Assembly (NCBI GenBank): GCA_045630265.1
Contig: JAZQSV010000054.1
Coordinates: 1 to 64,000 of the forward strand
Origin: UMGS1279 sp045630265
Lineage (GTDB): Bacteria > Bacillota > Clostridia > Oscillospirales > Acutalibacteraceae
Reading direction: 5' to 3'
DNA length: 64,000 bases
Positions 35,071 to 43,621 of this stretch are shown here, one piece after another. Position 1 is the first letter of the stretch. Each line of letters starts with the position of its first letter. The notes under the pieces were generated by a model. It worked only from the letters and a program-made list of their open reading frames with translations. It had not been told where the DNA came from and did not search any database. Made by a program: the position numbers and the translations under genes.

Positions 35071-35117
35071 TTTCTTTTCCCCTTAAATTTATTTTGCATA
35101 GGATTTATATTTTTACG

Positions 35118-35897
35118 TTAGAGTCTTTGCTTTGCTACTTCGTACATTAAAACACCCGCCGCAACCGAGGCGTTGAGTGAATTTATTTTACCACACATTG
35201 GCATGGAAACAATCTGATCGCATTTATCCTTTACAAGTCTGCTGATACCATTACCCTCAGAGCCGATTACAATGGCGGTGGAGGATGTGTAGTCGCTATT
35301 ACTCCAAAGCTCGCCGTCCATATCGGCTCCATATACCCAGACACCGCGTTTTTTAAGCTCGTCTATTGTATTTGGAATATTGGTAACCTTGCATACTTTT
35401 ACGTATTCAAGCGCTCCACTGGCCGATTTAGCAACGGTGGCGTTAAGTGTTACACTTCTGTGCTTTGGAATTATAATGCCGTGCACACCGGTTGCTTCGG
35501 CGGTACGAATTATGGCGCCAAGGTTATGTGGGTCTTCAATGCCATCACAAATAATCAAAAATAATTTTTCGTTTTTCTGCTCTGCCAGGTCGAAAATTTC
35601 CTCTAGACTAGCGTAAGATTGTGCCGGCACCAAAGCAATAACGCCCTGGTGAGTCATGCCACCGCACATAAAGTCAAGCTTGTTAGTGGGCACTTCTTTA
35701 ATTACAATTTTTTTATCCCTGCATTTTTGAAGAATGGGGACAAGACCACCTGAAGTGTTTCCCTTTGCAACAAAAAGCTTATCAATCTCTCTGCCCGAGC
35801 GAAGGGCCTCCAAAACGGCATTTCTGCCAATTAGCATACCCTTTTGCTGCTCGTTATCCTCATCATTGTTTTGGTTTTTATTTTCAAATTTTTGCAA
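35118..35897 (-). CDS. rlmB: 23S rRNA (guanosine-2251-2'-O)-methyltransferase RlmB (TrmH/SpoU family)
   Basis: A 259-aa SPOUT methyltransferase with an N-terminal substrate-binding domain (GRNAVLEALRSGREIDKLFVAK) and the three knot motifs: NLGAIIRTAEATG, IGSEGNGIS, and MPMCGKINSLNASVAAGV. It methylates the 2'-hydroxyl of a 23S rRNA guanosine. The N-terminus has a short charged extension (QKFENKNQNNDEDNEQQ). It follows the Cys-rich 74-aa gene by 27 nt. Confidence 0.93.
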   Translation of the reverse strand: MQKFENKNQNNDEDNEQQKGMLIGRNAVLEALRSGREIDKLFVAKGNTSGGLVPILQKCRDKKIVIKEVPTNKLDFMCGGMTHQGVIALVPAQSYASLEEIFDLAEQKNEKLFLIICDGIEDPHNLGAIIRTAEATGVHGIIIPKHRSVTLNATVAKSASGALEYVKVCKVTNIPNTIDELKKRGVWVYGADMDGELWSNSDYTSSTAIVIGSEGNGISRLVKDKCDQIVSMPMCGKINSLNASVAAGVLMYEVAKQRL

Positions 35898-35924
35898 AAC
35901 ATTTTCCTCCGAACAAGCTTAAAA

Positions 35925-36149
35925 CTAAAGTGAGAAATCCTCTTTTGTGAACTTTGGCATCTCGGCCGCCAGGTTTGGTACGCGCTTAAGCGGGTCATAC
36001 TCAAACTTTCTACAACGGTTTTCCTTGGTTACTGGGCCTTTATATTTACATAAAATAACGTCAAAAGCCGAACTTTTTCTGCCATAAAAACAGTAGTCGC
36101 AGCTTTTGGGAATTTTCTTGTTTAAAACTGATTTTGCCAAGTCCTTCAC
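35925..36149 (-). CDS. Conserved small cysteine-motif protein, unknown function
   Basis: A 74-aa protein with CDYCFYG (Cys17, Cys20), then LCKYKG and NRCRKFEYDPLKRVP. The four cysteines (two as CxxC, two spaced) suggest a small zinc site. The C-terminal KFxYDPLKRxP motif is one I associate with small uncharacterised clostridial proteins. It is encoded first in the unit with rlmB and the pseudo-P-type ATPase. AGAGGTGAAGGA precedes the ATG at 36149. No function is assigned. Confidence 0.7.
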   Translation of the reverse strand: MKDLAKSVLNKKIPKSCDYCFYGRKSSAFDVILCKYKGPVTKENRCRKFEYDPLKRVPNLAAEMPKFTKEDFSL

Positions 36150-36239
36150 CTCTTGCTTTTAGCATATAAATCTTCATAATATATAATAACACATAAAAAT
36201 ATTTTTTTCTACATTTTTTGTGAATTTTTATAAAAAATA

Positions 36240-36275
36240 ATAAACCCGCCATAAATGCACGGCGGGTTTAAAAAA
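36240..36275 (-). terminator. Intrinsic terminator after the minus-strand membrane protein gene
   Basis: On the minus strand AAACCCGCC and GGCGGGTTT form a 9-bp stem around GTGCATTTAT, followed by ATTATTTTT. Confidence 0.88.
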
Positions 36276-36282
36276 AATTTAA

Positions 36283-37221
36283 TTATACAGTCTTTAAAAC
36301 TTCGGTTTTGTTTGATTTGTTTTTCTTTAAAAGAATAAAAAGTACAATAAAAACTATAGTAAAGAGTAGGCAAATAAGGGCGGAAATTAAAAGCTGTTTT
36401 GCGGCTACCGTTATAACTGCGTCGGCAATAATTTTTGCAGAGCTAAGCACGTTACTCAGTACTTTAGAAATGGTTTTTGTGGTAAGAGCAAGGGCGGCAG
36501 TTATAAATGTTACAATGCCAAAATCAATGCCAAGCCAAAGCAGGCCGTTAAGGTTTTGAAGACGTAAAACAAAAATAGTTGCTGCAACTATAAGAGTAAG
36601 ACCTGCTAAAATAAGTGTAACGTAGGGCCCGAAAATTGTTTTAAAAATGGATGAAATTTCTTTGGTTACTGGAATTTCAATTTCGGTTACTGTGGGAATT
36701 GCCTCAACTATTGTGTGAACGTTATTATTCAAAACAGTGTTAATTTGAGCGGCAAGCTCTTCTTCAGTTACCGACTCGTCCATATATGGCTTTGCAAACT
36801 TTACAATTTCATCTTTATTGTCGTTTATTATTTTTTCTACAGCTTCTTTACTAAAACTTGGCATATCGCTCGCAGTACCCTTTAGCGTACCAATAATGTC
36901 CTCGGCATAGGCACCAATAAGTTCTTTTGCCATTTTGGTTTTGAAAATTTCTTCGGTAAAATTAGAGTGTTCGTCTGATACAATTTGTTTAATAAATTCG
37001 GCCGTTTCCTTATCCAAAGAGGAAGAGTCAATAGTGTTTATAATTTGCTCGCTTTCCGGTAAAAGCGCTGTGTAGTCAATATTTTGAACAATTTGTACTA
37101 CACCTTTTTTGGTTACCGTTGCCGCAACAGTGCCGCTAAGCACCGCGAAAATACAAAATGTAACAAGAAGTACGCTGAAAAATGCCGCAAAAATAGCGGT
37201 AATAACGTTTTTTGCTTTCAT
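36283..37221 (-). CDS. Integral membrane protein, unknown function
   Basis: A 312-aa protein with an N-terminal membrane segment (about 4-32), a soluble acidic region of about 160 residues rich in helices (residues 35-195) and three further membrane segments at the end (about 203-222, 230-255, 280-302), closing with a Lys-rich tail. The layout is that of a sensor- or scaffold-like membrane protein, but I recognise no family. The start ATG at 37221 has GGGAGGAT upstream; an upstream in-frame extension to 37275 has no ribosome site. It lies 50 nt after the P-loop kinase gene and is closed by a terminator. Confidence 0.7.
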   Translation of the reverse strand: MKAKNVITAIFAAFFSVLLVTFCIFAVLSGTVAATVTKKGVVQIVQNIDYTALLPESEQIINTIDSSSLDKETAEFIKQIVSDEHSNFTEEIFKTKMAKELIGAYAEDIIGTLKGTASDMPSFSKEAVEKIINDNKDEIVKFAKPYMDESVTEEELAAQINTVLNNNVHTIVEAIPTVTEIEIPVTKEISSIFKTIFGPYVTLILAGLTLIVAATIFVLRLQNLNGLLWLGIDFGIVTFITAALALTTKTISKVLSNVLSSAKIIADAVITVAAKQLLISALICLLFTIVFIVLFILLKKNKSNKTEVLKTV

Positions 37222-37271
37222 AAAATCCTCCCAAAGTTTTTTTAGAATTATAACAAGGTTTTTAACTGCTG

Positions 37272-37775
37272 TCAAATGTCAAAATCGTAACATTTATCAA
37301 TAAGTAAGTAATTCAGGTTATACTTTTTTGCCTCATTAAAATAACGATTATTGTCGTTTATTAATGCATTTATATCACATTCGTCGCGTAATCTATTTTC
37401 TATAACGCTTTCAAATTTTTTTATATCTTCAAAATGGTTTTTAATGTATTTTTCGCTCATTACAAGGCAGTAATATTTAATATTTTTGAGGTATTTCGCA
37501 TCAAAATCCTTTTCCCAGTCGAACGGAACATAGCACCCTTCAACAGTTAAATTTTGTTCATTTTCTATTGCTGTTTTAATAATTTCTCTGACAATGGGCC
37601 AAAGATAACTTGTGAGTTTATCATCATCCAAAGGGGTGAGGGTCGTATTACCGCTACGTATTAGACCCATTTTTAAATGGTCTATGGAAAGGTAGGGATA
37701 TTTATATTTTTCAAGTATTTTTTGCGCAAGCGCCGTTTTTCCTACGTGGGAGGGGCCTGTTATTATAATAACCAT
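37272..37775 (-). CDS. Small P-loop kinase/ATPase-like protein
   Basis: A 167-aa protein with Walker A GPSHVGKT (residues 7-14) right after a hydrophobic strand (MVIIIT), a DHLKMG segment and VEGCYVPFDW, typical of adenylate-kinase-like or zeta-toxin-like small-molecule kinases. The substrate is unknown. The gene is AT-rich relative to the housekeeping genes, which may indicate acquired DNA. It has its own promoter (37808-37836) and is followed by the unknown membrane protein. Confidence 0.7.
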   Translation of the reverse strand: MVIIITGPSHVGKTALAQKILEKYKYPYLSIDHLKMGLIRSGNTTLTPLDDDKLTSYLWPIVREIIKTAIENEQNLTVEGCYVPFDWEKDFDAKYLKNIKYYCLVMSEKYIKNHFEDIKKFESVIENRLRDECDINALINDNNRYFNEAKKYNLNYLLIDKCYDFDI

Positions 37776-37807
37776 TATTTCGCACCTTTTTAAATAAGTT
37801 TAAATTT

Positions 37808-37836
37808 AGTATATCATAAATCGTCTTAAAGTTCAA
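37808..37836 (-). promoter_or_regulatory. Promoter of the P-loop kinase gene
   Basis: On the minus strand TTGAAC (37836-37831), 17-bp spacer, TATACT (37813-37808). Confidence 0.65.
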
Positions 37837-37870
37837 TGGGCATAAGGGGTTAAACCCTACCACCACAAAC

Positions 37871-37909
37871 AATAAAGCACCCCATTCATTATGAATGAAG
37901 TGCTTTATA
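37871..37909 (-). terminator. Hairpin directly after the tRNA-Ala-like 3' end
   Basis: ATAAAGCAC and GTGCTTTAT form a 9-bp outer stem with an inner CATTCAT/ATGAATG pairing. On the minus strand it follows the CCA-like end of the element at 37912-38062 at a distance similar to the terminator behind tRNA-Ala, but the following T run is weak (TTGTTTG). Confidence 0.5.
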
Positions 37910-37911
37910 CT

Positions 37912-38062
37912 TGGTGGAGACGGTGGGGATCGACCGTCTGCTTCGCATACTGATAGCTTGGCGACCCAATGCTTCGCACTGGGTACCCGCCTGCGCTGCT
38001 CTAAGCTAAAAACAGTTCACCGAACTGTTTTATATACGCTTAGACCCTCTCGGGTTCGATCC
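37912..38062 (-). other. Palindrome-rich 151-nt element ending in a tRNA-Ala-like 3' end
   Basis: The minus-strand 3' end (37933-37912) is identical for 22 nt to the 3' end of tRNA-Ala including CCA (38169-38148). The minus-strand 5' end GGATCGA (38062-38056) is complementary to TCGATCC inside that 3' end. Between them lie three strong hairpins: CTAAGC/GCTTAG enclosing AAAACAGTTC/GAACTGTTTT (38001-38043), GGCG/CGCC enclosing CCCAATGC/GCACTGGG (37960-37991), and GACGGT/ACCGTC at the 3' end. The nonamer TGCTTCGCA occurs twice (37939, 37970). No D arm or anticodon arm can be drawn, so it is not a normal tRNA. It may be a structured RNA gene, a MITE-like repeat or an integration scar. Confidence 0.5.
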
Positions 38063-38116
38063 TTTTTATAACACACACTTATTTTAACTTTTTCACTATT
38101 CACTGTTACCCATTAC

Positions 38117-38147
38117 AAAAAAACCGCCGACAGTAGTCGACGGTTTT
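38117..38147 (-). terminator. Intrinsic terminator after tRNA-Ala
   Basis: On the minus strand, immediately after CCA: AAACCGTCGAC-TACT-GTCGGCGGTTT followed by TTTTG. Confidence 0.88.
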
Positions 38148-38223
<76 letters not shown>

Positions 38224-38333
38224 AAGTAAATTTTAAAATATACTTGTTTTGGAACAAAATATATGTTATCATAATATAGTTAAAATTGCAATAGTTTTTT
38301 CAAAAATTATTTAAATTTTTTAATGAGGGTACT

Positions 38334-40364
38334 ATGAGCTATAAAAGGTGGATTATTCCGGAAATTGATAAAGCGGAAATTAACGCCTTAGCTGAGGAAA
38401 GCGGGTTTGACCCATTTGTAACCCTGCTTTGCTACAGCCGAGGATATACCGACCCCTTTTCGTTGGACATGTTTCTGTCAAAAGAAATGCCCGACCTAGA
38501 CCCTTATGCCTTTTTGGATATGGAGCCCGCTGTTAAGCGTGTTTTAACCGCTATAGAGAAAGGTGAGAAAATCACCATATTCGGCGATTATGACTGTGAT
38601 GGCACAACTGCTACTGCACTTGTTTTTGATTTTCTTAATTCACTTGGAGCTAAAGTTGATTATTACATTCCAAGCCGTAAAGAGGGTTATGGTATGAGCT
38701 TGGAGGCGGTAGAAAAAATTGCCGCCGACGGTACAAAGCTTATTCTGACCGTAGATAACGGAATTGCGGCCAATGCGGAAATTGCAAGGGCAAAAGAGCT
38801 TGGTGTTGATACGGTTGTTACCGACCACCATCTGCCTCAAGGTATAATTCCAAATGCGGTAGCGGTTATTGACCCCCACCGCGAGGGTAATATGTTAGAT
38901 TTTAAAGATTTTGCGGGTGTTGGCGTTGCATTTATGCTTGTTCTTGCTCTTTCTGATTTATCTCCCGAAAAAATGCTTTCAAGGTATGGAGATTTGGTGG
39001 CTTTAGGAACCGTTGCCGACCTTATGCCCATTAAAGCAGAAAACCGCGGAATTGTTGCGGCGGGTGTCAGAAAGTTGAATATAAGCCCCAATGTGGGACT
39101 TAAAGAGCTTATTGTTTCTGCGGGGCTTGAACCGGGCAAAATAACCTCAACTAACCTGGGATATATGCTGGCCCCCAGAATAAATGCTGCAGGCAGAATG
39201 GGAAGCGCTGCAAGGGCCGTAAAGCTTATGACCTCTACCGATATACGTGAAATTCAGCATCTGGCTGATGAGCTTTGCCTTGAAAACGTAAAAAGGCAGG
39301 AAACCGAAAAGCAAATTACCAAAGCGGCCGAGGATGTTATATTCAAAAACAAACTCTATAACGATAGAGTTATTGTTTTGGCGGGTGAAAATTGGCACGA
39401 GGGCGTACTGGGTATTGCAGCGGGCCGTCTTACTGAGGAGTTTGGGAAACCCGTTATACTGCTTAATATAAGCTCTGACGAAGATATCGCAAAGGGCTCT
39501 GCGCGTTCGGTAGCAAATTTTCCGATCTTTGAGGCAATCAGCTCTGCAAGTTCGCACCTTATTAAGTTTGGCGGGCATGATATGGCGGCGGGACTCAGCT
39601 TGTCGGTTTCGAAGCTTGATGAGTTCAAAAGCGTTATAAATGAATACGCAAAAACCAAAGAATATCCCGTATCGGAAGTATTTGTTGATTTGAAATTAAA
39701 CCCTTCGGTAATTTCGCTGGATTTAATTACTGCACTACGTGATTTAGAACCCTATGGCACCGAAAATTCCAGCCCGCTTTTTGGACTTTTCGGTATGAAT
39801 ATTGTTAGAATAATCCCAATGGGAAACGGTAAGCATCTGCGTCTTATTTTGTCAAAAGGTGATACTACAGTTGCAGCGGTTATGTTTAATAAATCGGCCG
39901 AAGATTTTCCTTTTGAGGCAGGAAATATGGTGGATTTGGTTGTTTCTTTACAGTCCTCTGTTTACCAGGGAGAAGAGCAAATTAACGTGCTTGTAAAGGA
40001 TGTTAAAATTCACGGCCACAATGATGATAAAGTTATAAAAAGCTTTTTGGAATATGAGGAGTTTTTAAGTGATACTATATGTCCTGAAACTGCTAAAATC
40101 CTTTCCTTTGAGCGTGAGGATATGGCAGAGGTTTATAGGGTAATAAAATTAGGAGTAAATTCATTTGCACCACTTATGTACCATCTTAAAAAATACTCTT
40201 TTTCAAAGCTCTCGGTAATTTTAGATACTATGGAAGAGTTGGGTTTGATTGAAACCACCAAGGGCGGTTTTGACCGAAAAATGAAACTACTAAGTACCTC
40301 TAAGGTCAGTTTAGAGAATTCAAAAATATATTTAAAACTTAAGGCGCTTTCGGTTGAGGTATAA
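38334..40364 (+). CDS. recJ: Single-stranded-DNA-specific exonuclease RecJ
   Basis: A 676-aa 5'-3' ssDNA exonuclease of the DHH superfamily, used in recombination and base excision repair. Motifs: IFGDYDCDGTTA (motif I), TVDNG (motif II), VTDHH (motif III), and GGHDMAAG in the DHHA1 domain. The C-terminal OB-like domain (GNGKHLRLIL) and an extra 120-residue tail follow. ATG at 38334 follows AATGAGGGTACT. It is encoded three nt before relA. Confidence 0.95.
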   Translation: MSYKRWIIPEIDKAEINALAEESGFDPFVTLLCYSRGYTDPFSLDMFLSKEMPDLDPYAFLDMEPAVKRVLTAIEKGEKITIFGDYDCDGTTATALVFDFLNSLGAKVDYYIPSRKEGYGMSLEAVEKIAADGTKLILTVDNGIAANAEIARAKELGVDTVVTDHHLPQGIIPNAVAVIDPHREGNMLDFKDFAGVGVAFMLVLALSDLSPEKMLSRYGDLVALGTVADLMPIKAENRGIVAAGVRKLNISPNVGLKELIVSAGLEPGKITSTNLGYMLAPRINAAGRMGSAARAVKLMTSTDIREIQHLADELCLENVKRQETEKQITKAAEDVIFKNKLYNDRVIVLAGENWHEGVLGIAAGRLTEEFGKPVILLNISSDEDIAKGSARSVANFPIFEAISSASSHLIKFGGHDMAAGLSLSVSKLDEFKSVINEYAKTKEYPVSEVFVDLKLNPSVISLDLITALRDLEPYGTENSSPLFGLFGMNIVRIIPMGNGKHLRLILSKGDTTVAAVMFNKSAEDFPFEAGNMVDLVVSLQSSVYQGEEQINVLVKDVKIHGHNDDKVIKSFLEYEEFLSDTICPETAKILSFEREDMAEVYRVIKLGVNSFAPLMYHLKKYSFSKLSVILDTMEELGLIETTKGGFDRKMKLLSTSKVSLENSKIYLKLKALSVEV

Positions 40365-40366
40365 CC

Positions 40367-42550
40367 ATGACAGATTATAATTTACATCTTAAAGAATTAA
40401 ATGAACTTATGGACGGTCAGGGTCATTCATACGATAGAGAACTCGTTGAAAAGGCCTTTTGGTATGCAGTAGAAGCCCACAAGGGACAACTCAGGCAGTC
40501 GGGCGAGGAATATTGTACGCATCCCTTTTCGGTTGCCAAGATCTTGGTCTCCCTCGGTATGGACAGTGCTGCCGTAGCAGCGGGACTACTCCACGATGTT
40601 ATCGAGGATACAAGCGCAACGGCGGAGAATATTAAAAATGAATTCGGCGAAGAAGTCTTAACACTTGTTGATGGCGTTACCAAACTTGGTAAGCTTCCAA
40701 TTTCGGCAAAAGAGCAACAGTCTGAGAATATTCGAAAGATGCTTGTTGCAATGGCACAGGATATTAGGGTTATTATCATAAAGCTCGCAGACCGCCTTCA
40801 CAATATGCGTACTATTGACGCCAAGTCCGACCAAAAACAAAGGGATATTTCTCTGGAGACCATAGAGGTTTTTGCACCTATCGCTCACCGCCTTGGTATC
40901 AGAGCTCTAAAGGAAGAACTTGAAGACCTTGCCATTGCTCATCTTGACCCTATCGGTTACAAGGAAATTGAAGAGCAGTTATCGGTTAAATCTCAAACAA
41001 GGGAAAAACTTTTAAGCGATATTAAGGATAAAATTACTTTGCGTCTCAAGGAGGCAATGCCAGAGATTAACGTTTCGCTTGAGGGTAGGGTAAAGTCTAT
41101 CCACGGCATTTATAGAAAAATGTTCTTCCAGGGTAGGCAGTTTGAAGAGATATATGATATTTACGCAGTGAGGATCATTACTGATACCGTAGCAGACTGC
41201 TATAATATTTTGGGTTTAATGCACGATATGTTCAGACCTATCCCCGGCAGATTTAAGGATTATATTTCTACACCAAAGCCCAACCTATATCAATCGTTGC
41301 ATACCACTGTTTTGGGCAGAGAGGGTATACCCTTTGAAATTCAGATAAGAACCTGGGATATGCACCATACCGCTGAGTACGGAATTGCCGCCCACTGGAA
41401 ATATAAAGAGGGCATACAAAAGGTTGACTCAAAGCTTGAGGATAGACTTCTTTGGATTAGGCAGATTTTGGAAAGCCAAAAGGATTCTGATAATCCCGAG
41501 GATATTGTTCAGACCATTAAAACCGATTTGCCTATTGAGGACGTTTTTGCCGTTACTCCAAAGGGAGACGTTATAAATCTTCCTGCAGGCGGTACGGTTA
41601 TTGATTTTGCCTTTGCAATTCATTCCGAGGTTGGAATTAAAATGGTTGGCGCCAAGGTGGACGGTAGAATTGTACCCCTTAACCACGAGGTGAAAACGGG
41701 CGAAATTATCGAAATTTTAACCTCTAATAAGCAAAATAACGGACCAAGCCGAGATTGGCTCAATATTGCCGTTACCACACAGGCCAAAAGCAAAATCAGA
41801 GGATGGTTTAAAAAGGAAAAACGCGCCGAAAATATTGCCAATGGTAAGGCGCAAATTGAAAGGGATTTCTCGCGTAACGGCATACGGCTCAGTGACGAGG
41901 AGTACGATGCCTTCCTTAGTAATATAGCAAGGAGGCAAAAGTGCGCAAACGTTGATGAATTTTATGCGGCGCTTGGTTATGGCGGAATTTTGCTTTCACG
42001 CATTATGCCGCGAATTAAGGACGATTATGCAAAGCTCACGGCCGAGAAAAAGCCGGTCAGAACTACTCCTATTGTTTCTAGAACCAAGGCATCCCACGAG
42101 GGTGTTATTGTTGAGGGTGTTGATAACTGCCTTATCAAGCTTTCAAGATGTTGCACACCGCTTCCGGGCGATGATATTATTGGTTTTATTACCCGTGGAC
42201 ATGGCGTTTCGGTGCATAAGAGAGACTGCTTAAACGTACCAAAAGATATTTCTATATCTGAGGAGCCCGAAAGATGGATTTCTGCCCACTGGGAGGGCGT
42301 TGTAAACGAAAGCTTCAAGGCATCGCTTCAAATTAAGGGCGACCTTAGAACCGGTCTTTTGGCCGATATTACCGTTTGCCTTGCGAATGCGGGTGTGCCT
42401 ATTCACGCACTAAACGGACGTGAGGTTAAGGATAGCTATAGCTTGGTTGCCGTTACCATAAGCGTTCAAAGTGCCGAGCATTTAAAGGCCGTTTGTCAGA
42501 AGCTCAATAAGATAAACGGCGTTCATCAGGTAGAGCGTACGGGAATGTGA
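40367..42550 (+). CDS. relA: Bifunctional (p)ppGpp synthetase/hydrolase (Rel)
   Basis: A 727-aa long RSH protein that makes and degrades the alarmone (p)ppGpp in the stringent response. Domains in order: HD hydrolase (about 20-200, with CTHPFSVAKI and LLHDVIEDT, both active-site signatures intact), synthetase (about 230-350, KSIHGIYRKM and TPKPNLYQSLHT), TGS (about 390-455), a zinc-finger region (CCTPLPGDDIIGF) and C-terminal ACT (about 655-725). In Firmicutes it is usually next to dtd and a metallo-hydrolase, exactly as here. Confidence 0.97.
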   Translation: MTDYNLHLKELNELMDGQGHSYDRELVEKAFWYAVEAHKGQLRQSGEEYCTHPFSVAKILVSLGMDSAAVAAGLLHDVIEDTSATAENIKNEFGEEVLTLVDGVTKLGKLPISAKEQQSENIRKMLVAMAQDIRVIIIKLADRLHNMRTIDAKSDQKQRDISLETIEVFAPIAHRLGIRALKEELEDLAIAHLDPIGYKEIEEQLSVKSQTREKLLSDIKDKITLRLKEAMPEINVSLEGRVKSIHGIYRKMFFQGRQFEEIYDIYAVRIITDTVADCYNILGLMHDMFRPIPGRFKDYISTPKPNLYQSLHTTVLGREGIPFEIQIRTWDMHHTAEYGIAAHWKYKEGIQKVDSKLEDRLLWIRQILESQKDSDNPEDIVQTIKTDLPIEDVFAVTPKGDVINLPAGGTVIDFAFAIHSEVGIKMVGAKVDGRIVPLNHEVKTGEIIEILTSNKQNNGPSRDWLNIAVTTQAKSKIRGWFKKEKRAENIANGKAQIERDFSRNGIRLSDEEYDAFLSNIARRQKCANVDEFYAALGYGGILLSRIMPRIKDDYAKLTAEKKPVRTTPIVSRTKASHEGVIVEGVDNCLIKLSRCCTPLPGDDIIGFITRGHGVSVHKRDCLNVPKDISISEEPERWISAHWEGVVNESFKASLQIKGDLRTGLLADITVCLANAGVPIHALNGREVKDSYSLVAVTISVQSAEHLKAVCQKLNKINGVHQVERTGM

Positions 42551-42558
42551 GGTAGATT

Positions 42559-43011
42559 ATGAAGGCGGTTATACAGCGCTGTAAAAATGCAAGTGTTATT
42601 GTAGAGGGTAATATTGTAGGAAAAATTGCAAACGGGCTTTTGGTACTGCTAGGAGTATATGAAGCGGACACCAAGGATATGGCCGAGCTTTTGTCCAAAA
42701 AGGTTGCTGCGCTTAGAATTTTTTCCGATAGCGAGAATAAAATGAATCTTTCGGTAGGGGATATAGGCGGATCTATATTAGTTGTTTCAAATTTTACCCT
42801 TTGCGCCGATACTAAAAAGGGTAACCGTCCTTCTTTTACGCTTGCTATGGAACCTAATGGCGCTAATAATATGTACGAATATTTTTGCGACTGCCTAAAC
42901 GGGTATGGCATCCCCGTAGAAAAGGGGCAATTTGGCGCCGATATGGAAGTGAATATGTGCGGTGATGGGCCTATTACCATAGTTCTGGACACCGATACTT
43001 GGAAAAGGTAA
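42559..43011 (+). CDS. dtd: D-aminoacyl-tRNA deacylase
   Basis: A 150-aa enzyme that removes D-amino acids wrongly loaded on tRNA. The N-terminus MKAVIQRCKNASVIVEG, the SNFTLCAD motif and the C-terminal DGPITIVLDT (the cross-subunit Gly-Pro motif) are the family signatures. ATG at 42559 follows GTGAGGTAG. Confidence 0.96.
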   Translation: MKAVIQRCKNASVIVEGNIVGKIANGLLVLLGVYEADTKDMAELLSKKVAALRIFSDSENKMNLSVGDIGGSILVVSNFTLCADTKKGNRPSFTLAMEPNGANNMYEYFCDCLNGYGIPVEKGQFGADMEVNMCGDGPITIVLDTDTWKR

Positions 43012-43017
43012 AAAAAT

Positions 43018-43611
43018 ATGGAGATTAAAACATTTGTTTCCTCTAATATGGGGGAAAACTGCTATGCAGTAAAAGTGGGAAGTGAACGCTTTGTTGTTGA
43101 CCCGGGTGAATTTTCACCGGAGCTTCAAAACTACGCTGCCGAAAATAAAGATAGTATTAAATATATTCTTTTAACCCATTGTCATTTTGACCACGTTATG
43201 GGTGTAAAAGCTCTTAAAGAAATTTGCAAAAGCGCTAGTATTGTGGCTTTTGCAGGGGAAGTAGAAGGACTTGGCAGTCCTAGTATAAATCTTTCTACTT
43301 ATTTCGGCCTTCCTCCCATTAACATTACTCCCGATTTAACGGTAAATGATGGTGATAAGCTTAAAATAGCCGGTAGGGAAATAGAGGTTTTACACACACC
43401 TGGACATACTAAGGGCTCGGTTTGTTATCTAATCGATAAAACCCTCTTTAGCGGCGACACACTTTTTAAAGGTAGCTTTGGCAGAACAGATTTGCCTACC
43501 AGCAGTACTGCAGAGCTTATAAGTTCCCTTAAACGGCTAAAAGCTTTGGATGAAGATATTTTGGTGCTTAGCGGCCATGGTGAAAAAACAACTATAGGAA
43601 AAGAGCGCTAA
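43018..43611 (+). CDS. MBL-fold metallo-hydrolase (glyoxalase II-like)
   Basis: A 197-aa metallo-beta-lactamase-fold protein with the dinuclear metal motif HCHFDH at residues 54-59, further ligands in HTPGHT (His near 126) and LSGHGEKT. Closest in form to the small GloB-like hydrolases commonly encoded after rel-dtd in Firmicutes. The thioester substrate is unproved. Confidence 0.88.
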   Translation: MEIKTFVSSNMGENCYAVKVGSERFVVDPGEFSPELQNYAAENKDSIKYILLTHCHFDHVMGVKALKEICKSASIVAFAGEVEGLGSPSINLSTYFGLPPINITPDLTVNDGDKLKIAGREIEVLHTPGHTKGSVCYLIDKTLFSGDTLFKGSFGRTDLPTSSTAELISSLKRLKALDEDILVLSGHGEKTTIGKER

Positions 43612-43621
43612 ATTTCAGGTT

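Noticed and set aside
37912..38062. Possible tmRNA, because its end resembles a tRNA-Ala-like tmRNA end
   Set aside because: Only about 150 nt long, no tag-peptide frame, and no tmRNA-type 5' end; tmRNA is normally over 300 nt.
42504..42992. Open frame of 162 aa on the minus strand across dtd
   Set aside because: Antisense to dtd, whose motifs are intact; no recognisable domain in the shadow frame.
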